Source of the DNA: Leuctra nigra
Lineage: Eukaryota > Arthropoda > Insecta > Plecoptera > Leuctridae
Assembly: GCA_934045905.1 (NCBI GenBank)
Contig: OW203773.1
Span: forward strand, 15,115,246 to 15,179,245
Reading direction: 5' to 3'
DNA: 64,000 bases
How positions within the stretch are numbered: the stretch's first letter is position 1; each line of letters begins with the position of its first letter. The notes below the pieces were generated by a model. The model searched no databases and had not been told where the DNA came from. It worked only from the letters and a program-made list of their open reading frames with translations. This document shows, piece after piece, positions 43,201-49,746 of this stretch. A program made the position numbers and the translations under genes.

Positions 43201-44748
43201 CTCAGGCCTCTTAATCTATTATTTCAACTGCGCATGCTCACAACTAGCGTCACGCAAGTGCGTGAGACCATTGGAGAGATAAGAGCTGTCAAAAGAGAAG
43301 TAGTAATAACAATGACACACATGTAAAATTATAACTCATAAAAGATAGTTATTGTAATCGACATTATTTATCACGAAACATGCCCTGGTTTTAATTAGAT
43401 AGCATGAACTCGGTTTATTGTATTTCAGTTTTATGTCATAACCTGCATGTGGTATAAATTTTAATACGAAATACGAAATTACGAAATTAAATACGAATAC
43501 AAAAATACTGAATTAAAATATTAAAAAATATTAAAAAATACTAAAATATTAAAATACGAAATTAAACAGCTATCTAAAAATAAAATATAAATGGTGTAAA
43601 AACATTCATCAGTCTCTTAAAATAAATTTAAGAAATTAGTGTATGTAAATTGATATATATTTTTTTCTTCAAAATATATCATCATGTTTGGAAAACATAC
43701 AATTTTCACCCTCAATGTGTTAGTTTCCATCACATTTAAATTCAGTTGTCATTTTAGCGGGAACGAGGAATACACTTGCAAACCTGGCAATAAAATGTCA
43801 ACATTTCAAAAACAAACAATTGATTAAATTAGTGCTTCATGTGTGCCAGTGTCGTTAAATCTAAAATTAAAAAACAAACGATGCATCGAATTGGTGCTAT
43901 TATGCCAATATATTGTGCCAATTAGTCCCGTTGAATCCAGAATTGCATATTTCATATTCATCTCATATAGACGCAACCAAATGTCAGTTTCGTGTGAATA
44001 ATTGTCAAGTTAAATAAAAATATGTAAATTCAGGAAATCAAATTAGTTGAAATGTTTATTTTAATGTATAGTTTCAACAAATTATTGTGAATTTCATTTA
44101 AATTTCTATAATTCAATTGTAACGATTCAATTGTCAATCTAATTTCAATTGCAAGGTGAAATTTGTGAAAATGTTTTTTGGTGTATTCCAAAAGATATAA
44201 ATGATTATTTATTTTTAAGTGTATTGCTCCGGAGTAGCCAATTGGTTATAGGGCAGGGGTCAGCAACCTTTATTAGTCAAGGAGCCGATTACCCAAAAGT
44301 TAATAAATTAGATAATAATGGGAGCCGTGGTAGACGTAATCAAATTTATTTTGATTATTTTATTTATTTTGACAGTTTGACCCCCAGCTGTTGCCCCGCA
44401 GGGCAATTTTTAGAATGTCAACAATTTAAAATGATTAAGGGTTCCTCAAATGAGCAGACTAAATTATAGGACCTTCCAATTGTTGCCCCGCAGGGTGATT
44501 GTTTTAATTTAAAAATTTATAATTTTTAGATTCCCGATTTTTAATTTTAATTTTAAAAGCCTCTGGTTGCCAGCCCCTGCTATAGGACATAGTTAGTGAT
44601 TATAATAGTGTTTTTATTTGATAATTCAACTGAATCTTCTGTGTTTCAGTTGCTTGCTGTCGCAATGTCCTGCTTGAAAGGCGACGGAAGTTTGTTCGGG
44701 AACTTCGTTGAAGCTGTTGCCGGGTTGTTCCTCTTGACACCCAGATAA
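31202..44748 (+). CDS. Tetraspanin, five exons, 248 residues
   Basis: Four-pass membrane protein of the tetraspanin family, which organises membrane microdomains. Exons 31202-31246, 38474-38674, 40059-40229, 40917-41147 and 44650-44748 all join in phase 0. Predicted TM1 is about residues 7-30 (KFVFGFLIT joined to ISGISIITIGAF), TM2 about 49-68, TM3 83-103 and TM4 about 204-226. The large extracellular loop (about 107-203) carries the diagnostic CCG (142-144), PDSCC (161-165) and further Cys at 121, 155, 177 and 190, plus N-glycosylation sequons at 173, 176 and 182. Length matches the family. The C-terminal tail is long for the family (LKGDGSLFGNFVEAVAGLF) and fairly hydrophobic. The closest paralogue cannot be named. 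A poly(A) signal lies at 45019. Introns are filled with transposons. Confidence 0.9.
31270..32153 (+). mobile_element. Helitron-like element, full-length copy
   Basis: It starts TTGAGCGAGCGTAGCGAGCG after A, and ends CGCGTTACACAGAGCG, then TTTTCCTAG before T. No target duplication. It lies 23 bases downstream of the tetraspanin exon 1 donor, in the same orientation as the gene. No helicase or Rep coding sequence, so it is non-autonomous. Confidence 0.78.
32600..32632 (+). mobile_element. Fragment of the Helitron-like 3' end
   Basis: GCTCGCTCATCAACGCGTTT followed by CCTTAGCGTTTT; a diverged 30-base piece of the 3' terminal hairpin region, without the CTAG end. Confidence 0.35.
32857..33243. 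repeat. 387-bp inverted repeat
   Basis: Arms of about 185 bp: AAGATGGCTTTGTAGTGAGC outside, TTTTACCAATGTAATTG and GTTTAGTGCC inside, inverted on the right. The centre is at about 33045-33055. Confidence 0.8.
33249..33395 (+). mobile_element. SINE copy, partial
   Basis: B-box-like GGGTTCGATCCGTG, then GTTTTAACAAGTCGAGAGGC, AATGCTGGGAAAG and CTACTAATAGGACACAACCC; the 3' end is missing. Confidence 0.6.
33440..33636 (+). repeat. Half copy of the GCAAGCGCGAGCG family
   Basis: Shares TCTAAGTTTGTCTGTTACAT, AATCATGATTAAACTTTCAA and GCCAATCGTATCC with the right arm at 30530-30650. It directly abuts repeat X. Confidence 0.5.
33960..34313 (+). pseudogene. LINE ORF1 C-terminal remnant
   Basis: Frame open from the 5' truncation point to TAG at 34311. 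It reads KEIVIRDIQELVLTTKRAV, then VRVVICGLQTTEG and a Lys/Glu-rich tail. The VRVVICGL stretch resembles an SGNH-esterase-like ORF1 domain of other non-LTR elements. The N-terminal part was lost at integration. It overlaps ORF2 by about 25 bases. Confidence 0.6.
34289..37318 (+). CDS. LINE ORF2: AP endonuclease and reverse transcriptase
   Basis: Open frame of 1009 codons. N-terminal APE-type endonuclease with LGLSESKW (Glu), VIGDLNAKVG and SDHRLLVV (catalytic SDH); central reverse transcriptase with FLDLQKAYDSL (motif A), LRQGSALSP (B) and VFADDIMVWG (C, FADD); C-terminal region with RLRWYGHLRRM and a Lys/Arg-rich end typical of RTE/L2-like insect elements. No stop or frameshift is seen. The frame has no ATG before the endonuclease (first Met codon in DMMKERK), and it overlaps ORF1 in the -1 register, so expression by frameshift or reinitiation is likely for the family. 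Exact clade not determined. Confidence 0.92.
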   Translation: MGLEESKVGEGDESEDEAGGVKRRVNRTKSKRNLRRKVKVGTLNIVSLNGKVEEIIDMMKERKLEVLGLSESKWKGSGEKECREGYKLYWAGGERGVNGVGFMIAPNLRERVISVNYISDRLIKMKILLGKHLLEILQCYAPQTGMTAEIKERYLVELERNISSMKTLVIGDLNAKVGRERRGYEAVLGHHGYAGRNKEGENLLNFCLRNGLRVGNSWYQKRPSHQITRYAPDGSSKSVIDYVLIGRDLVLEVDDVCVCPNVAIDSDHRLLVVTLRYPSVTRTAPVLKHTKLKVWKLQEEQHKQEFKSMIEEGIPDGQVRAVEEEWTEFRDKMVMSAERVCGRVKGKKREKETPWWNEKVKYVVKEKRDAWQRKEIARSEENNRAYSEAKQLVKQTVQEEKKKTMEVFAAKLDEDYKGNKKMLNGLMKNKRKQGDSRRNMIYEQGNLVTEEDEIKKLWETHFKNLLNSCPHPDAQTLTTNTDDAGVDRPEEKDISVEEIAVAIGEMSNGKSPGVDEVSAEMLKAAGPAGAYWLWRVITAAWQERKIPRNWEEGIIIPTFKKGNRGLCQNYRGITLMSQCAKVYEKVIGRRLREHTDPQLREEQYGFRGGRSTIDLIFTLKQMMEAKWEEGRDMYMVFLDLQKAYDSLPRQAVWQCLERKGVYPELIKRVQSTYSNSRSMVQTAVGRSGWFNINTGLRQGSALSPMLFNIVMDEMIREVEREESDQSTTLVFADDIMVWGECAQDVQEKIDRWDVVTREYGLRISREKSEAMVMSRDKKAQNTNIQLQGEVLEVKQEFKYLGSIVTNEARMGAEISRRIHLASGFYQSVRKLLWNEDMPTKCKMLLYKTYFIPILTYGAVTWTLTNKEAGNVQAAEMKFLRSIAGVSKMGKQRSTDIRKKLGVESLNYKIGRDRLRWYGHLRRMNPKRIPKREFERARDRESRRGRPRVKWEDQVKWDVEERGEEWGTVTAERLWEDRERWRVMVERQQPEYEEEEEEECDVSGPATRHH
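38002..38447 (+). repeat. Dispersed repeat X, copy interrupted by the Helitron-like element
   Basis: Its left end (TTACTTGAAATTTTGGTGAC) is at about 33637-33658, on the far side of the Helitron-like element and LINE. The right part resumes at GATAATCATGCAAAACACAA (about 37998). It ends about 26 bases before tetraspanin exon 2. Confidence 0.8.
38474..38674 (+). CDS. Tetraspanin exon 2 (TM1 end, small loop, TM2)
   Basis: Acceptor ACACTTCCAG ends at 38473; donor GTGAGT at 38675. It encodes ISGISIITIGAFIQVLYSS, the small extracellular loop and TM2 (ILISAGVFIVVVVLAVLAL). It begins only about 26 bases after a dispersed repeat copy. Confidence 0.92.
39346..39964 (-). mobile_element. Helitron-like element, 619-bp internal-deletion copy
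   Basis: Reverse-strand copy with both termini (CTAGGAAAACGCTCAGTG at 39346; GCTTCGCTCGCTCAA ending 39964) and T after the CTAG on its own strand. It lies in tetraspanin intron 2. Confidence 0.78.
40059..40229 (+). CDS. Tetraspanin exon 3 (TM3, start of large loop)
   Basis: Acceptor GTGTTCCAG ends at 40058; donor GTAAGG at 40230. It encodes LAVLLLGILTLEIVGIATST (TM3), then the start of the large loop with Cys 121. Phase 0 on both sides. Confidence 0.93.
40645..40860 (+). repeat. Repeat Y, copy without the MULE-like element
   Basis: Shares GAATTGAGTT, CATCTCTTAGACCA, CCAAAATAGCTAT and ATTACACCAAAACGAAAG with 19880-21540 in the same order. It lacks the GC-rich module and the 1.3-kb insertion. 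Sits between tetraspanin exons 3 and 4. Confidence 0.6.
40917..41147 (+). CDS. Tetraspanin exon 4 (CCG-containing large loop, TM4 start)
   Basis: Acceptor TCTCCCAG ends at 40916; donor GTTGGT at 41148. It encodes LACCGVYGHEDW, PDSCC, three glycosylation sequons and the start of TM4 (LIGMVFVLLQ). A run of 22 G lies 50 bases into the following intron. Confidence 0.95.
41198..41219. repeat. G22 homopolymer next to tetraspanin exon 4
   Basis: Run of 22 G starting 51 bases after the exon 4 donor. In RNA it could form a G-quadruplex near the 5' splice site; this is inference. Confidence 0.95.
41443..42745. mobile_element. MULE-like element 2 with ~105-bp TIRs at the same target
   Basis: 1303 bp. 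Left arm GCGACTTTACATATACTAAA (41443-41552), right arm ending TAGTATATGTAAAGTCGC (42640-42745). Flanks are TCGCCGGAC and GCCCCGGAC (7 of 9). The arms differ in sequence from element 1, yet the size, GCG start and target are the same. In tetraspanin intron 4. Confidence 0.72.
42890..43050 (-). repeat. Half copy of the GCAAGCGCGAGCGATTTTGC element
   Basis: Reverse-strand match to the left arm at 30308: AAAATCGCTCGCGCTTGCAG, TCTTTTATCTAATCATGATT, GATAACCCTAAAG. Confidence 0.7.
44254..44579. mobile_element. hAT-like MITE in tetraspanin intron 4
   Basis: Ends CAGGGGTCAGCAACC and GGTTGCCAGCCCCTG are near-perfect inverted repeats of the common CAGGGGTCGGCAACC hAT type. Flanks TTATAGGG and CTATAGGA agree at 6 of 8. 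Internal TGTTGCCCCGCAGGG occurs twice. Confidence 0.8.
44650..44748 (+). CDS. Tetraspanin exon 5 (TM4 end, C-terminal tail, stop)
   Basis: Acceptor TGTGTTTCAG ends at 44649. It encodes LLAVAMSCLKG then a short tail ending LLTPR and TAA at 44746. A hAT-like MITE ends 70 bases upstream of the acceptor. Confidence 0.85.
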   Translation: MLAVAMSCLKGDGSLFGNFVEAVAGLFLLTPR

Positions 44749-45054
44749 ATAGATAATACCAACTGATAAAACAAATAATCGCAATTAAAATAGCACTACT
44801 ATGTGATTACCATTTCAATAGTTTTTTTTTGATAAATGACTATAATGTGCCGTTTGCTTTTTATCTACTTTTATATTTCCAATAAGGAAGGGCATTTGTC
44901 TATTGTAACAAATGCGTAAATATGCAAAAATACTAGCAAATTGATTCCTTTATGTGGGGAGTAAATTATTTTCTCTGTTTTTCTCTACAATGTTGTCAGA
45001 TCCATATATATTAATTATAATAAATAATCATAAAATTTATATAATTTATGCGGA

Positions 45055-45168
45055 GTGTCTATTCGCACGAAACACGAAACACGAATTCGTGCACGATTTT
45101 CGTGCGAATAGCCACTCCACTGTGGGCCGGCTATTCGCACGAAAATCGTGCACGATTTTCGTGCCGCA
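45055..45168. repeat. Array of 44-bp palindromes, left
   Basis: Two units of the palindrome CTATTCGCACGAAAATCGTG + CACGATTTTCGTGCGAATAG, the first with an AAACACG insertion, spaced by CCACTCCACTGTGGGCCGG. Inverted relative to the array at 47826. Confidence 0.88.
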
Positions 45169-45529
45169 TTAGTTCATTTTCGTGTCACTAGAGCGCTCAC
45201 TAGTCGCGCTGTTTAGGTTCAGTCGTGTCACCAGTGTCGTTTTTTTAGTATACTTTCGTGCCGCGAAAAGCGTTGGTTGGCGTCGTCAGCTGTCACAGCT
45301 GAGAGCTGTCAATGTCAGTTTTCCGCCTATTTCATTAGGTTTTCCAAGTGGTCACTGTGTTTATTTGAGGCTTAGAAATGAAAATGCATTGGAAATGAGG
45401 CTTGAAGCAGAACCCATAGTAAAGTGAAGTTCATTACCTATCCTTGAATTCTACCAAAGTGCAATGTAGACCAAGTCAATTTTGTAGGTAGAAAGAAATA
45501 TGTAGGAAATTAGCTCTCAACTTTTCATA

Positions 45530-45859
45530 TTGATGAATACAAAATTATTTTATTTACGTGTAGTTACCTACATTCACCTCACTCACCTACTGTTTTCTTA
45601 CTGGTCTAATAACATGCAACATTTTTTATTTAAAAACAATGTTTTTAGAAGATTTTGTAAAAGACCTGAGGAAGGTAATAGGATTCTACATTCACATTTG
45701 GTAGGTACTCTCAATAGACTTCTAAAAGAATTATTACACGAGTCAACAAGTGGGATTGGCTCAGGAGGTAGAACACAATATCTCAACAATGTAATGTTAT
45801 ATGTTTTATTGCAAAATAAACAAAGTTTCATTGAATTTGTAAAGAACAATTCAAAGTAG
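45530..45859 (+). CDS. Unrecognised short ORF, possible exon or gene fragment
   Basis: Open frame of 109 codons. The part from about residue 44 (RPEEGNRILHSHLVGTLNRL, then LKELLHESTSGIGSGG and YLNNVMLYVLLQNKQSFIEF) has an amphipathic, protein-like composition unlike surrounding simple-sequence frames. It could be a captured gene fragment or one exon (an AG at 45649 could be its acceptor). It ends at TAG 45857. I do not recognise a family. Confidence 0.3.
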   Translation: MMNTKLFYLRVVTYIHLTHLLFSYWSNNMQHFLFKNNVFRRFCKRPEEGNRILHSHLVGTLNRLLKELLHESTSGIGSGGRTQYLNNVMLYVLLQNKQSFIEFVKNNSK

Positions 45860-46849
45860 GCAATAGGCATAAGTTATAAATGCAGCGGTTAACTGCTATT
45901 ATTTGGCTGCAGTGGTAAGGTCGTCTTGGTTGTTTACCTCCAGGTAAAGCGACTGCCGGCGTTGACCTTTGCGATGATGTGACCCAGTGACCTCAAGTAA
46001 CAAGCAGTGATAACAAAAATGTCAAGAGAATTGTCATTGTTGTGTAGAGATGCTGCGCTGTTTACTCGGCGTCGATTTCGTGGCCCCATGGTTACGAAGG
46101 CATCTTGTCCTCGGCTCGTTCAAAGACTTGTAATCCCCTGGCTGTTGGCTGAAGCAAGTTGGTTCTGCATGTAAAGCAGGAACTGCAGACTCGTCGGAAA
46201 CTCCCGGAGTACCTACGCAAGTTGCTGTCCACGCAGGGTTCGGTGTAGATTAGTATCACTGTTCGTTGCGGTTGCACAATTGAAAGCACCGATGAATAAT
46301 TTTTTCTAGGCTACTACTAATATTGGCATATTCGCCGCGACCATCTCACGTGACCTCCCCTCCCCTCGAATAATCTACCCTAGATAGGCAAACCGACACG
46401 AGAAGGATTCAAGAATATGGACAAAATTTAAAAATGTTACCGTCTGACGGTAAATTTACTCGAGGAAAAATACGGTAAATTCCACATCACTAATACTTTA
46501 TTCATTACATTTCTGTAGTTAGAGTAATGTATCGAACCTCCTTCTTTCACTACACAGCTTGAAAGGATCTCACTTATGAAGAAACTTGCATTCTCTTCTT
46601 CTGTGAGAGGTTCTTTGTGACAATGTTGTGGGAGGGTTATTTACGGGAACCACGGTCTACAGCTGGTTTCTTCTACTCTCGTATTCGTTCACAGTTCTGT
46701 AGCAATGGCGGAGAGTCACTCGGCACAGCACATCACCGTCTGCTCCATAAGATTGGTATGAATGGGACACGTGAACCAGCTGAAAACAATTAAATACATG
46801 ATTACGGCAATAATAACTTTTAGAGATGTTGCACGTAGGTAGGTAGGTA

Positions 46850-46892
46850 ACGGTGCTCGCTCATCACCGCGTTACAACTAGCGGTTTCCTAG
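46850..46892 (+). mobile_element. Solo 3' terminus of the Helitron-like family
   Basis: CGGTGCTCGCTCATCACCGC, then a hairpin and TTTCCTAG before T. Only the last 43 bases of the family are present. Confidence 0.55.
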
Positions 46893-47825
46893 TTTAAAAT
46901 TTAAGATACCTCTTACTACCTACCACGATAACGATAAGGTTTCCTTCAAGGCGTAGCGTCTGAAACACAATTATGCTGAACTTGTCTCGTAGTATTGACA
47001 ATCATCCTCAATCCCTCGTCGTAGTACGTTGCCGACAGAAGTTGCTCTTGCGATCACCAAAAATCATCCACTAGAATGGAGATAGCAGGCATATAGATAT
47101 TGACAATTAAGGCAACTCATCATGTCATTAGTAAACTGGCTCTTTGAGAAATATTTCATGCATAGTATGGCCAATTTATTGAGCTTGGTGGGAGATAGTC
47201 TAACCATAACCAAAGATTCCATCATTAGGTCCAAGGTATATGTCATTTACCCTGCCAAAACTGCATAACTATACTTTCTACCTACATCATCACGATGAGG
47301 TGTAGCTTGTGGCAGTTAGCTACAGGTTATGTATTTGACAGCTTACATAAACATCTTTTTATGCACATTTGTATTAATGAATGACGACAGAAAACTCATA
47401 AAATTAACACACTGAAATACGTAACTACTTGGTAAGGTAGGTGGTAGGATACCAGATACCTACCAAACCTCTACACGTTATAATATTAATATAAGCCAAC
47501 AAAATAATGGAAAGTGAAATAAGGTTATCTAGCGGATTATCTCCGGCAGGAAACATGCTTAAATCAGTTAGGGTTAATAATATCACATTATAAGATAATT
47601 TTGTCTAAAGGATTGAACGAATTAAAGTAGGTTTAACACTTCGTAATTACCATAAATCTTTATTTTATAATTGTAAACAAAAAATTACCAGTAAAAATGT
47701 CGTCTTCCTTGACACTGACAGTGACAGCTGTACAGCAAACAACCTTCCACGTGACGTCAGTCTTCTTTCTTCATTTCGCGCTCATCGCGCCATCTAACGA
47801 GAGCGCCTGGAACTTCCAGCGAACG

Positions 47826-47994
47826 CCGCACGAAAATCGTGCACGATTTTCGTGCGAATAGCCGAAACACTGTGGAGTGGCTATTCGCACGAAACACGAA
47901 TTCGTGCACGATTTTCGTGCGAATAGCCGGCCCACTGTGGAGTGGCTATTCGCACGAAATTCGTGCACGATTTTCGTGCGAATAGCCTCGGCCT
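47826..47994. repeat. Array of 44-bp palindromes, right
   Basis: Three units of the same palindrome, separated by CACTGTGGAGT spacers. The middle unit has ACACGAATTCGTG at its centre. Together with 45055-45168 it brackets a 2.66-kb segment. Confidence 0.88.
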
Positions 47995-48013
47995 AATTTA
48001 TGACAGTAGAGAG

Positions 48014-48148
48014 TCTCTACTAATAGGCCACGACCGTATCCATTCCAATCGTCCATCCTTACCAATTCGTTTCAGTTTTCAGCATGTTATATATTATTAT
48101 TCAATGCGCCATTAGCCTAGTTGCAGAACAGTGCGACGTTAAACACCG
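48014..48148 (+). mobile_element. SINE copy, partial
   Basis: CTACTAATAGGCCACGACCG through GCGCCATTAGCCTAGTTGCA and AACAGTGCGACGTTAAAC; head missing. Confidence 0.75.
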
Positions 48149-49196
48149 TTCATTCATTTTATGTAGTAACTAAGTTAGCTTTCAGATGTCGCTAGGCTCT
48201 CTATCCTTCATTCTTGCCGGTAAAGAAGTTTCTGGAGGCTTGTGGTCATTTTATACCAAAAACTCCCCAGTACTAGTAAAAAAAATATTAAAAAAGGGCT
48301 TGTGACAATATTATTTCATTAATTAATAGTAGATAATTTTTTTTACTCATTTAATACATTTGAGTCATTTCATAATTTTCGCGGGAAAGAAGATTTTATT
48401 TTACCATTTATGCAGTTGGCAACTTGGCACAACTTTTATGAAAGTGAGAGTGAAATGTCAACAAGAAAACGTCAAACTCAGCAAAAGCTGTCAAACTAAA
48501 TTGGCATAACACTATGAAGAAAACACAAATGTTTTGCTTGAGATTGTTGTGTTTGTTCTATGATTAATAGTGAATTAAAACTACACTAGTCAAGAATACT
48601 CCATTTGTTTCTATTGGTAAGTATGAGTTTCATAGTTTCATAGTTTTATTTCCTTTTCACATTACAATAGTACATATTACAATGTATTGACCCTTGAGAG
48701 ACTCAATAATGAGGCCCCCATATGTTAGGGTATTTAGGAAAGTATTCTTAAAGTAGAGTATTAAAATTTAAAATATGTAGGTATTTATAAGTACTAACCT
48801 ACCTATCCTTGCAAACACAAATTCTCTTCATTTGCCACTATAATGCAGCATTATTTAGAACAATATTGACAGGAATGTAATTTATTGTAAACGTAGGCAT
48901 TGACCTACACAACTTTAATTGACAAGTAAAGCAACAAAGAGATCTAAACACCCAAAGGTCGGAACGTCGGTTTACAGGGATGTTTCTAACTCCGGATTTT
49001 CTCGATGTTTTGAACCGCTGTACCAAAATCTCCTGTGTGCTTTATTTGTGAGATAAATTTTAAAATGCGCTGGTTCTGTTTTGAACTTTGTATTTTTAAC
49101 GAGTCAGTAATGAGTGGCCGTTTGGAACTTTGAAGTGTTGAATCGGAATATCACATGAAAATGTCTTGCATGAGTAGGTAAATACATTTCAACATG

Positions 49197-49486
49197 ACGG
49201 AACAGGTTGGCTGAGTGGTTAACGCTCTCAGCTTGTATTCCGGAGGCCCGGGTTCGATTTCCGCGGCCGTCCTTCCTGACTGGGGTTTTATCGTGGTTTT
49301 CCCTCAGTCGTCAGGCAAATACTGGGAAGGTACCCTACAATAGGCCACGACCGCCTCCTTCCCACCTTCCATCCTTACCTACTCTTCACCATCATCTCCC
49401 AATCATCATCATAATCATTCATCCGTCGCCATTAGCCTCGCTGCAAAACAGTGCGACGTTAAGCCCCAGACAAAAAAAAACAAAAA
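49197..49486 (+). mobile_element. tRNA-derived SINE, full-length copy
   Basis: tRNA-like head with A box TGGCTGAGTGG and B box GGTTCGATTTC, then a body (GTGGTTTTCCCTCAGTCGTC, CACGACCGCCTCCTTCCCAC, GTCGCCATTAGCC) and the 3' end AACAGTGCGACGTTAAG with an A-rich tail. The 13-bp flanking duplication ACATTT(C/T)AACATG (49184-49196, 49487-49499) matches at 12 of 13. It lies upstream of the zinc-finger exon. Confidence 0.92.
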
Positions 49487-49660
49487 ACATTTTAACATGT
49501 TTCTGTCATTTTATTCTCACTATTTTTAGTCATTATTAAATGAAACATGCAATAAGAAAAAGGTAAATTAAAGGTACCTAATATATTATAAATAAATCTA
49601 TTATAACGTAGTTCTGTTCCTGTATTTAATTATTGTTGTAACTTGTGTTTCTCTCTGCAG

Positions 49661-49746
49661 AAGTGAAACCCAAAGCTGCTGCACTCTCCTGTGAGTTTGG
49701 TCTGAAGAGAGATTTCAACTCAACAACTACGGACTATAACATGCAG
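49661..49746 (+). CDS. Upstream exon of the zinc-finger gene
   Basis: A polypyrimidine tract and CTCTGCAG end at 49660; donor GTCAGT follows at 49747. The frame that continues into the finger exon is open across the whole exon. It carries the ATG at 49741 and is otherwise probably leader or N-terminal coding sequence. Confidence 0.7.

Larger units (their letters stand above)
45169..47825. other. Segment enclosed by the palindrome arrays
   Basis: Contains a conspicuous short frame at 45530-45859, GC-richer stretches near 45180-45330 and 46050-46290, and a solo Helitron-like terminus (46850). No transposase is recognised. May be the body of a large non-autonomous element. Confidence 0.4.

Noticed and set aside
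45182..45427. 81-codon ORF just inside the left palindrome array
   Set aside because: No recognisable motif, and it begins within the repeat boundary. Not enough to call a gene.
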